Both the position numbers and the translations under genes were made by a program. This document shows positions 1 through 8,196 of a stretch of DNA of 13,002 nt, piece by piece. The stretch's first letter is position 1. Every line of letters begins with the position of its first letter. The stretch is from assembly GCA_031279795.1 (NCBI GenBank), contig JAITHZ010000230.1, positions 1 to 13,002 on the forward strand, written 5' to 3'. This stretch comes from Bacteroidales bacterium. Its GTDB lineage: Bacteria; Bacteroidota; Bacteroidia; Bacteroidales; WRGA01. The notes beneath the pieces were generated by a model. The model did no database searches and was not told where the DNA came from. It saw only the letters and a program-made list of their open reading frames with translations.

Positions 1-848
1 TGCCTAACTGGGATTTGGCAAAAAAATACGATTTGATTGATTTCGAATTAGGCGTAAAAATCAGTGGCGCAGGATTTCCTGTTTACAAGGGAAAAGGCGC
101 GCGATTGCAGCGTGGATTAATTAACTTTTTTTTAGACAAAGCACGGGAAGCTGGCTATCTGGAAATTCAGCCGCCTTATGTAGTCAATGCCGCATCAGGC
201 TATGGCACAGGGCAACTGCCCGACAAAGAAGGACAAATGTACTACGCCCAACTGGATGATTTATACCTGATTCCTACTGCGGAAGTGCCGGTGACGAACC
301 TTTATCGCGACGTTATTCTGGACGGGAAAGATCTGCCGCTAAAAAATACCGCCTACTCCGCCTGCTTCCGCCGAGAAGCCGGTTCGTACGGAAAAGACGT
401 GCGCGGCTTAAATCGCCTGCATCAGTTTGATAAAGTAGAAATTGTACGGATTGACACTCCTGAACATTCCTACCTGTCGCTGAAGGAAATGGTCGATTAT
501 GTCCAATCGCTGGTTGAGGCGCTGGAATTGCCCTGGCGTATTCTCCGACTTTGTGCAGGAGATATGAGTTTCACTTCCGCGCTGACGTTTGATTTTGAAG
601 TCTTCTCGGCTGCACAACAGCGCTGGCTGGAAGTGAGTTCCGTCTCAAACTTCGAAAGTTATCAGGCCAATCGCCTCAAATGCCGTTACCGCGACGCCAA
701 CAAAAAAATACATCTGGCGCATACACTCAATGGAAGCGCACTGGCGCTACCGCGTATTGTTGCTGCCTTGCTCGAAAACAATCAGACGCCAGATGGCATC
801 CGTATCCCTGATGTGTTGAAACCCTATGTCGGATTTGATAGAATATGA
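1..848 (+). CDS. serS: Seryl-tRNA synthetase, 5'-truncated by window edge
   Basis: This is the class II aminoacyl-tRNA synthetase that charges tRNA-Ser with serine in the cytoplasm. The reading frame is open from the first complete codon at position 3 (PNWDLAKKYDLIDF...), so the gene continues upstream. The TTG at 15 lies in conserved coding sequence and is not the start. About 281 residues are visible against roughly 425 for the family, so the missing part is the N-terminal coiled-coil arm that holds the tRNA. The fragment is the catalytic core: the motif 2 region reads FRREAGSYGKDVRG followed by LNRLHQFDKVEIV, the serine/ATP site includes SSVSNFESYQANR, and motif 3 reads LNGSALALPRIVAALLENNQ. 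It ends at TGA 846-848. No defect is seen in the visible part. The family is certain. Confidence 0.97.
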   Translation, partial: PNWDLAKKYDLIDFELGVKISGAGFPVYKGKGARLQRGLINFFLDKAREAGYLEIQPPYVVNAASGYGTGQLPDKEGQMYYAQLDDLYLIPTAEVPVTNLYRDVILDGKDLPLKNTAYSACFRREAGSYGKDVRGLNRLHQFDKVEIVRIDTPEHSYLSLKEMVDYVQSLVEALELPWRILRLCAGDMSFTSALTFDFEVFSAAQQRWLEVSSVSNFESYQANRLKCRYRDANKKIHLAHTLNGSALALPRIVAALLENNQTPDGIRIPDVLKPYVGFDRI

Positions 849-926
849 ATCACCGAAAAAGCAACGGATTCAGATTATTCCAACTATTTTTGATATGTTT
901 TTTTAACCATTTTTATTTTCCCGTTA

Positions 927-1742
927 ATGAAAACTAACTATTTTATCTTTATATTATTGCTTATGTCTTGTATTACCGCAAATGCCGAGAATGAAAAAGA
1001 AACTCTCGTGCTTATTGAAACTTCGATGGGTGATATTACCATCAAACTGTATGATGAAACGCCCTTGCACCGCGACAATTTCATTAAATTAGTCAAAACG
1101 GAATTTTTCGACAGGTTGCAATTTCATCGAGTCATCAAAGGTTTTATGATTCAGGGCGGCGACCCCGAATCGAAAAATGCATCTGAAGATGCACGATTAG
1201 GCTCCGGCGGGCCGGGGTATACAATACCTGCGGAATTTGTCTATCCGAAATATTTTCACAAACGAGGCGCTTTGTCTGCAGCACGCCAGTCAGACCAGGT
1301 GAATCCGAAGAAAGAATCTTCCGGCTCACAATTTTACATCGTTTGGGGAACAGTACAATCAGATGCACAGCTGGATAAAATAAGCCAAACTGTGGAGAAC
1401 AATGAAAAACAACGGATTTTCAATCAATTAGTTTACAAACGTCAGGATACAATTCGCTCTCTGCAGCAAAAACAGGACACTGCAGGTTTGCAAAGTCTGC
1501 AGGATGAACTTATTTCACTGACAGAAAGCCAGTTCAGTGAACATCCTGTGCGCTTGACGTCCGAACAGCGCGAAGCCTACAGGAGCATTGGCGGCACGCC
1601 GTTTTTGGATAACGAGTATACCGTTTTTGGAGAAGTTGTTGAGGGATTGGATGTTGTCGAACAGATACAAGCCGTGGAAACCAATCCAGGAGACCGTCCT
1701 AAAACGCCAGTTATTATGAAAATGAAAATCAAAGAAAATTAA
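927..1742 (+). CDS. Secreted cyclophilin-type peptidyl-prolyl cis-trans isomerase
   Basis: This enzyme catalyses cis-trans isomerisation of prolyl bonds and probably assists folding in the periplasm or at the outer membrane. Of its 271 residues, the first 20 or so form an export signal (MKTNYFIFILLLMSC...ANA). It could be cut by signal peptidase I after ANA, or by signal peptidase II before Cys15 (LMSC is a tolerable lipobox), so lipoprotein status is open. The cyclophilin core is clear: FHRVIKGFMIQGGDP (residues 67-80, with catalytic Arg68 and Gln76), SGSQFYIVWG (about 132-141) and LDNEYTVFGEVVEGLDVVEQI near residues 227-247. Between the last two is an insert of about 75 residues (147-222), rich in Gln, Glu and Lys and probably helical. 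The gene follows serS by 78 bp and precedes the glycosyltransferase by 59 bp, so it may be co-transcribed with the latter. Confidence 0.93.
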   Translation: MKTNYFIFILLLMSCITANAENEKETLVLIETSMGDITIKLYDETPLHRDNFIKLVKTEFFDRLQFHRVIKGFMIQGGDPESKNASEDARLGSGGPGYTIPAEFVYPKYFHKRGALSAARQSDQVNPKKESSGSQFYIVWGTVQSDAQLDKISQTVENNEKQRIFNQLVYKRQDTIRSLQQKQDTAGLQSLQDELISLTESQFSEHPVRLTSEQREAYRSIGGTPFLDNEYTVFGEVVEGLDVVEQIQAVETNPGDRPKTPVIMKMKIKEN

Positions 1743-1801
1743 GTGGTTAAGCTATAAACCGTTCGCATAAAAATAATTGTTGTTATAAATCGAAAAACAA
1801 A

Positions 1802-2983
1802 ATGGAACGCAAGGTATTAATTATCAATTCAAAATCGCCATATCCATTATATACAGGCGGTGAAATGCGTACGTTTCAGATGATTCAACTGATTGCGCAA
1901 GTATATGACAATGTGGATATTGCCTACTTATCCAACAAAGATAATCCGGTTACTCATGAAGCGTTAGCGCCATATTGTGACAACAGTTATTATTTCCGGC
2001 AGTCGGGTAAAATAGCTACATTGCTGCGAACGTTGACTGGCTGGCTGACTGGCCAGTTTCCGTTGCAGGTTTATTATTTTTATTCATCCAGCTTGCAAAA
2101 ATGGATTGACAGAAATATCTATCAGTATAATATTGTTTTTTGTAACAATATTCGTACAGCCGAATATGTGCGGACAAAGAAAAACGTTATGAAAATCATT
2201 GACTTTGTTGATGCTATTTCCATGAATTACCTGCGGGCGAAGGAAAAATCAAGAGGTATTTGGAAATTGCTCTATACTATTGATTACAAACGTTGTATTG
2301 CATACGAACAGGATTTGCTGCACAGATTCGACAGGACGATGATAATCTCACGGATTGACCGAGATTTCATTCTGTCACACAGCCCGACCAAGAACCACGA
2401 TATTACGGTCGTATCAAACATGATTGACATTCCGAGCGAAATTAAAACCAACTACAACGAACCGGAAAAATCATTAGCATTTGTAGGCTCAATGTATTAC
2501 GAATCAAATATTACAGCAGTTTGTTTCTTTGTCGAACAGGTGTGGGACAAAATACAGGCAGTTTTTCCTGGTATAAAATTTTATATCGTCGGCAACAGTC
2601 CCAGCACAGCTGTGATGCGTCTGGTCAAAAAACGAGGCGTCATTGTTACAGGTTTTGTCGAAAATGTTGAATATTATTTTACAAGACCCAGCATCTTTGT
2701 AGCGCCGATGCTGTCGGGGGCTGGCGTTCAGAATAAAATTCTGCAGGCAATGGCAGCAGGCTGTCCGGCAGTGACAACAACCATTGGAGCAGAAGGTATT
2801 GAAGGAATTACCGAAGATATTTTGCCAATCCGCGACGATGTAGAAGGAATGGCCAATCTCATTATTTCGCTGCTAAATGACACAGAAAAAAGGAAAAGAC
2901 AAGGCGAAAATGCCCGAAAGTACATCACCGAACACCTGTCGCGAGAGGTCATACTGTCGCGTTTCGCTACAGCCGTTTCTTAA
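1802..2983 (+). CDS. GT4-like glycosyltransferase (group 1 family)
   Basis: This is a probable nucleotide-sugar-dependent glycosyltransferase of GT-B fold. It would act at the cytoplasmic face of the membrane in making a surface polysaccharide or glycan; donor and acceptor cannot be read from the sequence. It has 393 residues. The N-terminal Rossmann half begins KVLIINSKSPYPLYTGGEMR, with the glycine-rich TGGEMR loop. The C-terminal half starts near residue 225 with SLAFVGSMYYESN and continues through FYIVGNSP, VTGFVENVEYYF and the donor-binding stretch GAGVQNKILQAMAAGCPAVT, then GAEGI. In that stretch Gln315 occupies the place usually held by the second Glu of the EX7E motif. Family resemblance is to the exopolysaccharide-associated group 1 transferases. 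There is no polysaccharide cluster around it, so it is an isolated transferase gene. It is AT-rich at its 5' end (21 of 60 bases G or C in 1801-1860). Confidence 0.88.
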   Translation: MERKVLIINSKSPYPLYTGGEMRTFQMIQLIAQVYDNVDIAYLSNKDNPVTHEALAPYCDNSYYFRQSGKIATLLRTLTGWLTGQFPLQVYYFYSSSLQKWIDRNIYQYNIVFCNNIRTAEYVRTKKNVMKIIDFVDAISMNYLRAKEKSRGIWKLLYTIDYKRCIAYEQDLLHRFDRTMIISRIDRDFILSHSPTKNHDITVVSNMIDIPSEIKTNYNEPEKSLAFVGSMYYESNITAVCFFVEQVWDKIQAVFPGIKFYIVGNSPSTAVMRLVKKRGVIVTGFVENVEYYFTRPSIFVAPMLSGAGVQNKILQAMAAGCPAVTTTIGAEGIEGITEDILPIRDDVEGMANLIISLLNDTEKRKRQGENARKYITEHLSREVILSRFATAVS

Positions 2984-3057
2984 TCCCAGAGCTTTTCCTG
3001 AAAACAGGTTTTAGTCCAACAAATTGCAAATCGTCGAATAAAATTTTCCAGAAATAT

Positions 3058-3088
3058 TTTGTTTAATTTACCCATAATTCTACCTTTG
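3058..3088 (+). promoter_or_regulatory. Bacteroidetes-type promoter for the aminotransferase-dnaB operon
   Basis: A -33 element TTTG at 3058-3061 and a -7 element TACCTTTG at 3081-3088 are separated by exactly 19 bp. This matches the consensus TTTG/N19-21/TAnnTTTG used by the Bacteroidetes housekeeping sigma factor at every fixed position. The element lies in the 136-bp gap between the glycosyltransferase and the aminotransferase and predicts a leader of about 25-30 nt before the ATG at 3120. There is no strong Shine-Dalgarno sequence, as is usual in this phylum. Confidence 0.8.
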
Positions 3089-3119
3089 CAAATGATTACA
3101 AAACTATAAAGACCCAATA

Positions 3120-4322
3120 ATGCCAAAATCATCTTTTCGCGGGGAAATAATGCCCGCATCACCGATACGCAAGCTGGTTCCCCTGTCAGACAAGGCAAAA
3201 GAACAAGGTATCAAAGTTTATCATCTGAACATCGGCCAACCCGATTTGCCAACTCCTGCCATTGCACTGGAAGCGCTTCGCAACATTGACCGCACAACGC
3301 TGGAATACAGTCCGAGCGACGGTATAAAAAGCTACCGAGAGAAATTAGTCGAATATTACAGCCGATTCGATATCCATGTTGCAGCCGAGGACATTATCGT
3401 CACCACAGGCGGCTCGGAAGCGGTGCTGTTTTCCTTCATGTCGTGCCTTGATTCGGGCGACGAAATCATCGTTCCCGAACCAGCCTACGCCAACTACATG
3501 GCATTTGCAATTTCGTCCGGAGCTATAATCAAGGCGATTCCATCAACAATAGAAGAAGGCTTTGCTCTGCCTTCTGTCGAAAAATTTGAAGCCCTGATCA
3601 CCGAACGAACAAAAGGCATCCTGATTTGCAACCCGAACAATCCAAGCGGATACCTGTATTCCAGCGATGAAATGAACTTGATTCGAGACTTGGTCAAAAA
3701 ATACGACCTGTTTCTTTTTTCTGACGAAGTTTACCGCGAATTTTGTTATTCATCCGAACGACCATATATCTCGTCGTTTCATCTGGAAGGAATTGAAGAA
3801 AATACTATATTAATAGACAGCGTGTCAAAACGTTATAGCGAATGTGGTATTCGTATTGGCGCACTGATAACAAAAAACTCTGATGTACGGAAAGCAGTCA
3901 TGAAATTTTGTCAGGCACGACTTAGTCCGCCGCTAATCGGACAGTTGATTGCCGAAGCCTCGCTGGACGCTCCCGCTGAATACATGGAGAATATTTACAG
4001 TGAATATGTTGAACGGCGCAATTTCCTGATTGCAGGCATTAACAGGATTCCCGGATGCTACTCGCCAATGCCGGCGGGCGCTTTTTACACAATGGCACGG
4101 CTTCCGGTTGACGATGCTGACAAGTTCTGCGCCTGGTGTCTAAGTGATTTTTCGTACCAGAACCAAACCATATTTATGGCGCCAGGCTCCGGATTTTATA
4201 CTAAACCTGAATTGGGTTTCAACCAGGTGCGCATAGCCTATGTACTGAACAAAACCGATCTGGCAGCAGCCCTCCTTGTGCTGGAAAAAGCGCTGGAAGC
4301 CTACCCCGGACGAAAGTTGTAG
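3120..4322 (+). CDS. Class I/II PLP-dependent aminotransferase (aspartate aminotransferase-like)
   Basis: This is a cytoplasmic fold-type I PLP enzyme that transfers an amino group between an amino acid and a 2-oxo acid; aspartate/2-oxoglutarate is the likeliest pair. It has 400 residues, the normal length. Visible landmarks, in order: HLNIGQPDLPTP near the N terminus, TTGGSEAV (PLP phosphate contact), NPNNPSG at 171-177, SDEVY with Asp202 (pyridine nitrogen) and Tyr205, SVSKRYSECGIRIG with the Schiff-base Lys237, and QVRIAYVL with Arg371, the expected substrate carboxylate-binding arginine. All key residues are present. The ATG at 3120 fits the promoter just upstream; an in-frame ATG at 3150 (MPASPIRKL) is an alternative that keeps the whole conserved core. 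dnaB follows after 11 bp, indicating one transcript. Exact substrate specificity cannot be assigned. Confidence 0.93.
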   Translation: MPKSSFRGEIMPASPIRKLVPLSDKAKEQGIKVYHLNIGQPDLPTPAIALEALRNIDRTTLEYSPSDGIKSYREKLVEYYSRFDIHVAAEDIIVTTGGSEAVLFSFMSCLDSGDEIIVPEPAYANYMAFAISSGAIIKAIPSTIEEGFALPSVEKFEALITERTKGILICNPNNPSGYLYSSDEMNLIRDLVKKYDLFLFSDEVYREFCYSSERPYISSFHLEGIEENTILIDSVSKRYSECGIRIGALITKNSDVRKAVMKFCQARLSPPLIGQLIAEASLDAPAEYMENIYSEYVERRNFLIAGINRIPGCYSPMPAGAFYTMARLPVDDADKFCAWCLSDFSYQNQTIFMAPGSGFYTKPELGFNQVRIAYVLNKTDLAAALLVLEKALEAYPGRKL

Positions 4323-4333
4323 TACCCATCATT

Positions 4334-5875
4334 ATGGCTAAAACGACGACACCTCCAAAGAAACCGGTATTAATGCCCGATTTTGGGAAAATGCCGCCAC
4401 AGGCTAAAGAACTGGAAGAAACAGTACTGGGCGCTCTGATGCTCGAAAAAAACACATACGACATTGTAAACGACATCATTAAGCCCGAATGTTTCTACGA
4501 ACGGGCGCACCAGTTGATATATGCTGCAATAACCAAACTTGGATTCGAGCAGAAACCTGTTGACATGCTCACGGTTACCGAGCAGCTGCGCAAAGATGGA
4601 ACGCTCGACGAGGTGGGAGGCGCGTTTTATGTCGCCCAGCTGACCTCCAAAGTAGCCTCTGCCGCGCATATTGAATACCATGCCCGCATTATCGCACAAA
4701 AATATTTGGCAAGGGAATTGATTCTCTTTTCGTCCGACATCCAAACCAAGGCTTACGACGAAATGAACGATGTGGATGATTTAATGCAAGATGCAGAAAA
4801 CCAGTTATTCACTCTTTCGCAAAACAATATAAAAAAAGATTTTACATCAATAACGCCGCTTATCGACGAGGCACGGAAGCGAATACAGGAAATAGCTGCA
4901 TCCAAAGGACTTAGTGGTCTGCAAAGCGGCTTTACGGAGCTTGACATGGTCACTTCGGGATGGCAAAATTCCGATTTGGTAATCATTGCCGCACGTCCCG
5001 CTATGGGAAAAACGGCATTCGTCCTTTCGATGGCAAAAAACATGGCGGTTGAGTACAATTATCCAGTTGCTGTTTTTTCACTGGAAATGGCAAATATTCA
5101 GTTAGTAAATCGTTTAATTTCCAATGTTTCCGAAATAGAATCGAAAAAGCTCAAAGATGGAGATCTGGCGCCGCAGGAATGGGAATTGCTTGACAAACGA
5201 ATTAAGGATTTGTACAGTGCGCCTATTTATATTGACGACACTCCCAGTCTTTCGGTGTTTGAATTGCGGACAAAGGCCCGCAGATTAGTTCGCGAACATA
5301 AGGTTAAAATCATTGTCATAGATTACCTTCAGCTGATGACCAGCGGCTTGAACCTCACTGTGCGTGAACAGGAAATCAGTACGATATCCCGTTCGTTGAA
5401 AGGATTGGCAAAGGAATTGAACATTCCGGTTGTTGCGCTTTCGCAGTTGAATCGCGGAGTAGAATCGCGGCAGGGATACGAAGGCAAACGTCCACAACTG
5501 GCAGATTTGCGTGAATCCGGCGCTATTGAGCAGGATGCCGACATGGTCTGCTTCATTCATCGCCCTGAATATTACGGAATAACAGAAGACACCAAAGGAC
5601 ATTCATTATTAGGCGTTGCCGAAATCATCATTGCCAAGCATCGCAACGGCGAAACCAAAGACATCAAGCTGCGATTCAAAGGCGAGTATGCCCGTTTTCA
5701 GAACATTGAAGATGAATTGCCCCCTCCGTCGCAATATGGAAGCGGACGTCTGGTCGCCTCGCGGATGAACACCCCTGCGCCTCCTCCTGTCAGCGATGTT
5801 CCCCCGCCATTTACAAATTACGATTTTCTCTCACAGGGAAGTAATGGAATGCCGGATGATGAGGTTCCGTATTAA
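4334..5875 (+). CDS. dnaB: Replicative DNA helicase DnaB
   Basis: This is the hexameric 5'-3' helicase that unwinds the chromosome at the replication fork and recruits primase. Its 513 residues include the all-helical N-terminal domain (about 15-120, starting KMPPQAKELEETVLGALML), a linker, and the RecA-type motor. Walker A is ARPAMGKT with Lys226 and Thr227. Walker B is KIIVIDYLQLM with Asp330. The LSQLNRGVESR and LRESGAIEQDADMV stretches form the nucleotide-sensing and arginine-finger region. After about residue 460 comes a Pro-rich tail (PPPSQYG, PAPPPVSDVPPP) that ends DDEVPY and is likely flexible. No intein or frameshift is present. The gene follows the aminotransferase by 11 bp and precedes the DUF5682 gene by 23 bp, so it is probably transcribed from the promoter at 3058-3088. 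Confidence 0.97.
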   Translation: MAKTTTPPKKPVLMPDFGKMPPQAKELEETVLGALMLEKNTYDIVNDIIKPECFYERAHQLIYAAITKLGFEQKPVDMLTVTEQLRKDGTLDEVGGAFYVAQLTSKVASAAHIEYHARIIAQKYLARELILFSSDIQTKAYDEMNDVDDLMQDAENQLFTLSQNNIKKDFTSITPLIDEARKRIQEIAASKGLSGLQSGFTELDMVTSGWQNSDLVIIAARPAMGKTAFVLSMAKNMAVEYNYPVAVFSLEMANIQLVNRLISNVSEIESKKLKDGDLAPQEWELLDKRIKDLYSAPIYIDDTPSLSVFELRTKARRLVREHKVKIIVIDYLQLMTSGLNLTVREQEISTISRSLKGLAKELNIPVVALSQLNRGVESRQGYEGKRPQLADLRESGAIEQDADMVCFIHRPEYYGITEDTKGHSLLGVAEIIIAKHRNGETKDIKLRFKGEYARFQNIEDELPPPSQYGSGRLVASRMNTPAPPPVSDVPPPFTNYDFLSQGSNGMPDDEVPY

Positions 5876-5898
5876 TATTTTCTCATTACAGAAAACAA

Positions 5899-8193
5899 AT
5901 GATAAACATGATGAACATATTCGGTGTGCGTCACCTGTCGCCGGGAGCATCGTTTCACTTACTTGAGTATCTGGAAGAAAAGAACCCCGGATGTATCCTG
6001 ATAGAAGGCCCGTCCGATGCCTGCGAGATAATCCGAAGTATTGCCGACAAACGGGTAAAACCACCCGTTGCTTTGCTGGCTTATACGACCGAACTGCCTG
6101 TTGAAACAGTACTGTATCCGCTGGCTTCTTATTCGCCGGAATATCAGGCTATCTGTTGGGGAATACGAAAAAAGCGCGATGTTCGTTTCATTGATTTACC
6201 TTCCGGCGCCATGCTCAAACTCCGACAGGAAAGACGAAACGAAAAAGACCGCGAAACAGCCGACGCTTTTTATGCCTTTCACAACGGGCTGTACAAACGG
6301 ATTGCCGGCTGTTGTGGAGAATCCGATTACGAAAGCTATTGGGAACGCCATTTCGAACACAACCTCAATCCCGATACATTCCGTGCAGGGCTGGCATTAC
6401 AATCGGAGCAAATGCGCGAAATGGTAGTTGGCCGCGAGCAGGAGGATGTTCCGTATGATTTTTCGTTCAACCTGATCCGAGAAGCGCAGATGCGGCGCGA
6501 AATACAGCGAGCCATTTCCGACGGCTACCGTCCTGAGCAAATCGTAGTGGTAGTTGGCGCATACCACGTTTCCGGAATTTTGTCCAACTTGCCACCGCTC
6601 TCCGACAGCGAACAGAAACGTTTGCCAGCCGCCAGCTCCCAACTTACGCTGATGCCATATTCATACCTCCGCCTCAGCAGCAGGACAGGTTATGGCGCAG
6701 GCAACAAAGCGCCATTCTATTTCGAAATGATGTGGAAAGCCATCAGAGAAAACAGACTAAACCACTTGCCAGCTATTTATCTTTCCCGCCTTGCCAATGC
6801 ATTGCGAGAGCGAGGCTTCAATGCATCCTCCGCCAGTGTGATTGAAGCCGTACGTTTGGCAAATGCTCTCACCGCGCTGAATGCCGGTTCGCTGCCTGTA
6901 CTGAAAGATTTGCACGACGCGGTGGTAACCTGTTTCGGCGGCGGAGACCTTGCATCGGTTGCCGAAGCTATCAACAGAATTGATATTGGCACAGCGATCG
7001 GCAGTTTGCCAGAAGGCGTAAGCCAGACTCCTGTTCAGGAAAACATGAATCAGGAATTGAAACGTCTGAAACTAACGGCTTACAAATCGCCCGTAGCACA
7101 GGAATTGAGCCTTGATTTGCGCGAAAATCTGAAAGTAAAAAGTAAAGAGGCAGCATTCATCGACTTGAATCAATCAACGTTCTTGCACCGTCTGAGCGTG
7201 CTGAATATCCATTTTGCCGAAAAAGTACAAGTATCGCAAGACAGCGCTACATGGGCCGAAAAATGGATTTTGCGCTGGACGCCGGAGGTAGAAATTGAAA
7301 TCGTGGAAGCCAATCTGAAAGGAGAAACACTCGAAATAGCCGCCGCCTTTGCCCTGCGCGAACAACTCGACGAATGTACGGATATTTCGCTGGCAGCCAG
7401 AATCATTCGCCAAGCCTGCGAATGCGCCTTGACGCATATCTTTGGCAACGCGCTTTCTGCCTTACATTCCTTGCTGGTCGATTCGAATCATTTCAGAGAA
7501 ACGGCATTTGCAGCCCACGAATTAGCTACGCTCATACAGTATGGCGACCTGCGGCAGTTCAATCTCGAACCGCTTGTCCCGACGCTGCAGCAACTCTTTT
7601 TGCGTTCGGCGCTCTTGCTGGTCGACTCCGCTTCCTGCGACGACAAGGCGGCAACATCCATCGCGCAAGCTATCAGTGTCATGGAAATAGTGTCGCAGCA
7701 ACAATATGAGACAGTTGATACCGAAATATGGCAAAAGGAACTGTTCAAACTATCCCACCGCGACGATTTGAATGCCAAACTGTCGGGAGTAGCTTTCTCC
7801 ATTTTGCTGGAACATAACCTGACAGGAGAAGACGATTGTGCCAAAGAAGTTTCCCGTCGATTATCTCCCGGCGTCCCTGCCGATTTGGGAGCCGCATGGT
7901 TCGAAGGCCTGGCCGGACGCAACAGATACGCCTTGTTGTCGCGTATTTCGCTGTGGAAAGAACTGGACAGTTATATCCAGCAATTGGACGAAGAAGAATT
8001 TATGCGATCGGTCGTTTTCCTGCGTCGGGCTTTCAGCGAATTTGAACCTGCACAAAAAAACAGCATTGCCGAACTGCTGGGCGATTTGTGGGGACTGAAT
8101 GCCGAATCTGTCGCCGAATCCCTGCAAGCCGAATTAACGGAAACAGAATCGAACAAATTAGATGAACTGAACGATTTTGAGTTTGACTTTTAA
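5899..8193 (+). CDS. DUF5682 family protein (YehM-like), no MoxR/VWA partners nearby
   Basis: The biochemical function is unknown. The family is recognised from IFGVRHLSPGAS at the N terminus, ILIEGPSDA, PPVALLAYT...YPLASYSPEYQAI, RFIDLPSG (97-103), REAQMRREI, VVVVGAYHVSGI and RTGYGAGNKAP. It is 764 residues long, close to E. coli YehM as I recall it. Three N-terminal elements, GVRH (His12), the IEGP Glu36 and GAYH (His223), match in order the GxxH...E...GxxH pattern of TraB/EreA/ChaN-like enzymes, so a metal-dependent or hydrolytic active site is an inference. The C-terminal 500 residues are helical and rich in Leu, Ala and Glu, resembling a repeat scaffold. Relatives are normally encoded with a MoxR-type AAA+ ATPase, a VWA protein and a SWIM zinc-finger protein; none is present here. 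ATGs at 5908 and 5911 are equally plausible starts, since similarity begins at NIFGVRH. The gene is probably read through from dnaB. Confidence 0.85.
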   Translation: MINMMNIFGVRHLSPGASFHLLEYLEEKNPGCILIEGPSDACEIIRSIADKRVKPPVALLAYTTELPVETVLYPLASYSPEYQAICWGIRKKRDVRFIDLPSGAMLKLRQERRNEKDRETADAFYAFHNGLYKRIAGCCGESDYESYWERHFEHNLNPDTFRAGLALQSEQMREMVVGREQEDVPYDFSFNLIREAQMRREIQRAISDGYRPEQIVVVVGAYHVSGILSNLPPLSDSEQKRLPAASSQLTLMPYSYLRLSSRTGYGAGNKAPFYFEMMWKAIRENRLNHLPAIYLSRLANALRERGFNASSASVIEAVRLANALTALNAGSLPVLKDLHDAVVTCFGGGDLASVAEAINRIDIGTAIGSLPEGVSQTPVQENMNQELKRLKLTAYKSPVAQELSLDLRENLKVKSKEAAFIDLNQSTFLHRLSVLNIHFAEKVQVSQDSATWAEKWILRWTPEVEIEIVEANLKGETLEIAAAFALREQLDECTDISLAARIIRQACECALTHIFGNALSALHSLLVDSNHFRETAFAAHELATLIQYGDLRQFNLEPLVPTLQQLFLRSALLLVDSASCDDKAATSIAQAISVMEIVSQQQYETVDTEIWQKELFKLSHRDDLNAKLSGVAFSILLEHNLTGEDDCAKEVSRRLSPGVPADLGAAWFEGLAGRNRYALLSRISLWKELDSYIQQLDEEEFMRSVVFLRRAFSEFEPAQKNSIAELLGDLWGLNAESVAESLQAELTETESNKLDELNDFEFDF

Positions 8194-8196
8194 ATC

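Noticed and set aside
15..17. TTG start codon for a short serS
   Set aside because: The conserved SerRS sequence continues upstream (PNWD precedes the TTG), so the gene is truncated by the window edge.
885..892. TATTTTTG as a promoter -7 element for the cyclophilin gene
   Set aside because: It fits TAnnTTTG, but there is no TTTG 19-21 bp upstream and the region is T-rich, so a chance match is likely.
2997..3012. Terminator after the glycosyltransferase gene (CCTG-AAAA-CAGG-TTTT)
   Set aside because: The stem is only 4 bp and the T run 4 bases, too weak to support a call, although its position is suitable.
7488..7922. 144-codon open frame on the minus strand inside the DUF5682 gene
   Set aside because: Its composition is rich in Ser, Cys and Arg as expected from the reverse complement of the sense codons. 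No motif, promoter or RBS was seen.
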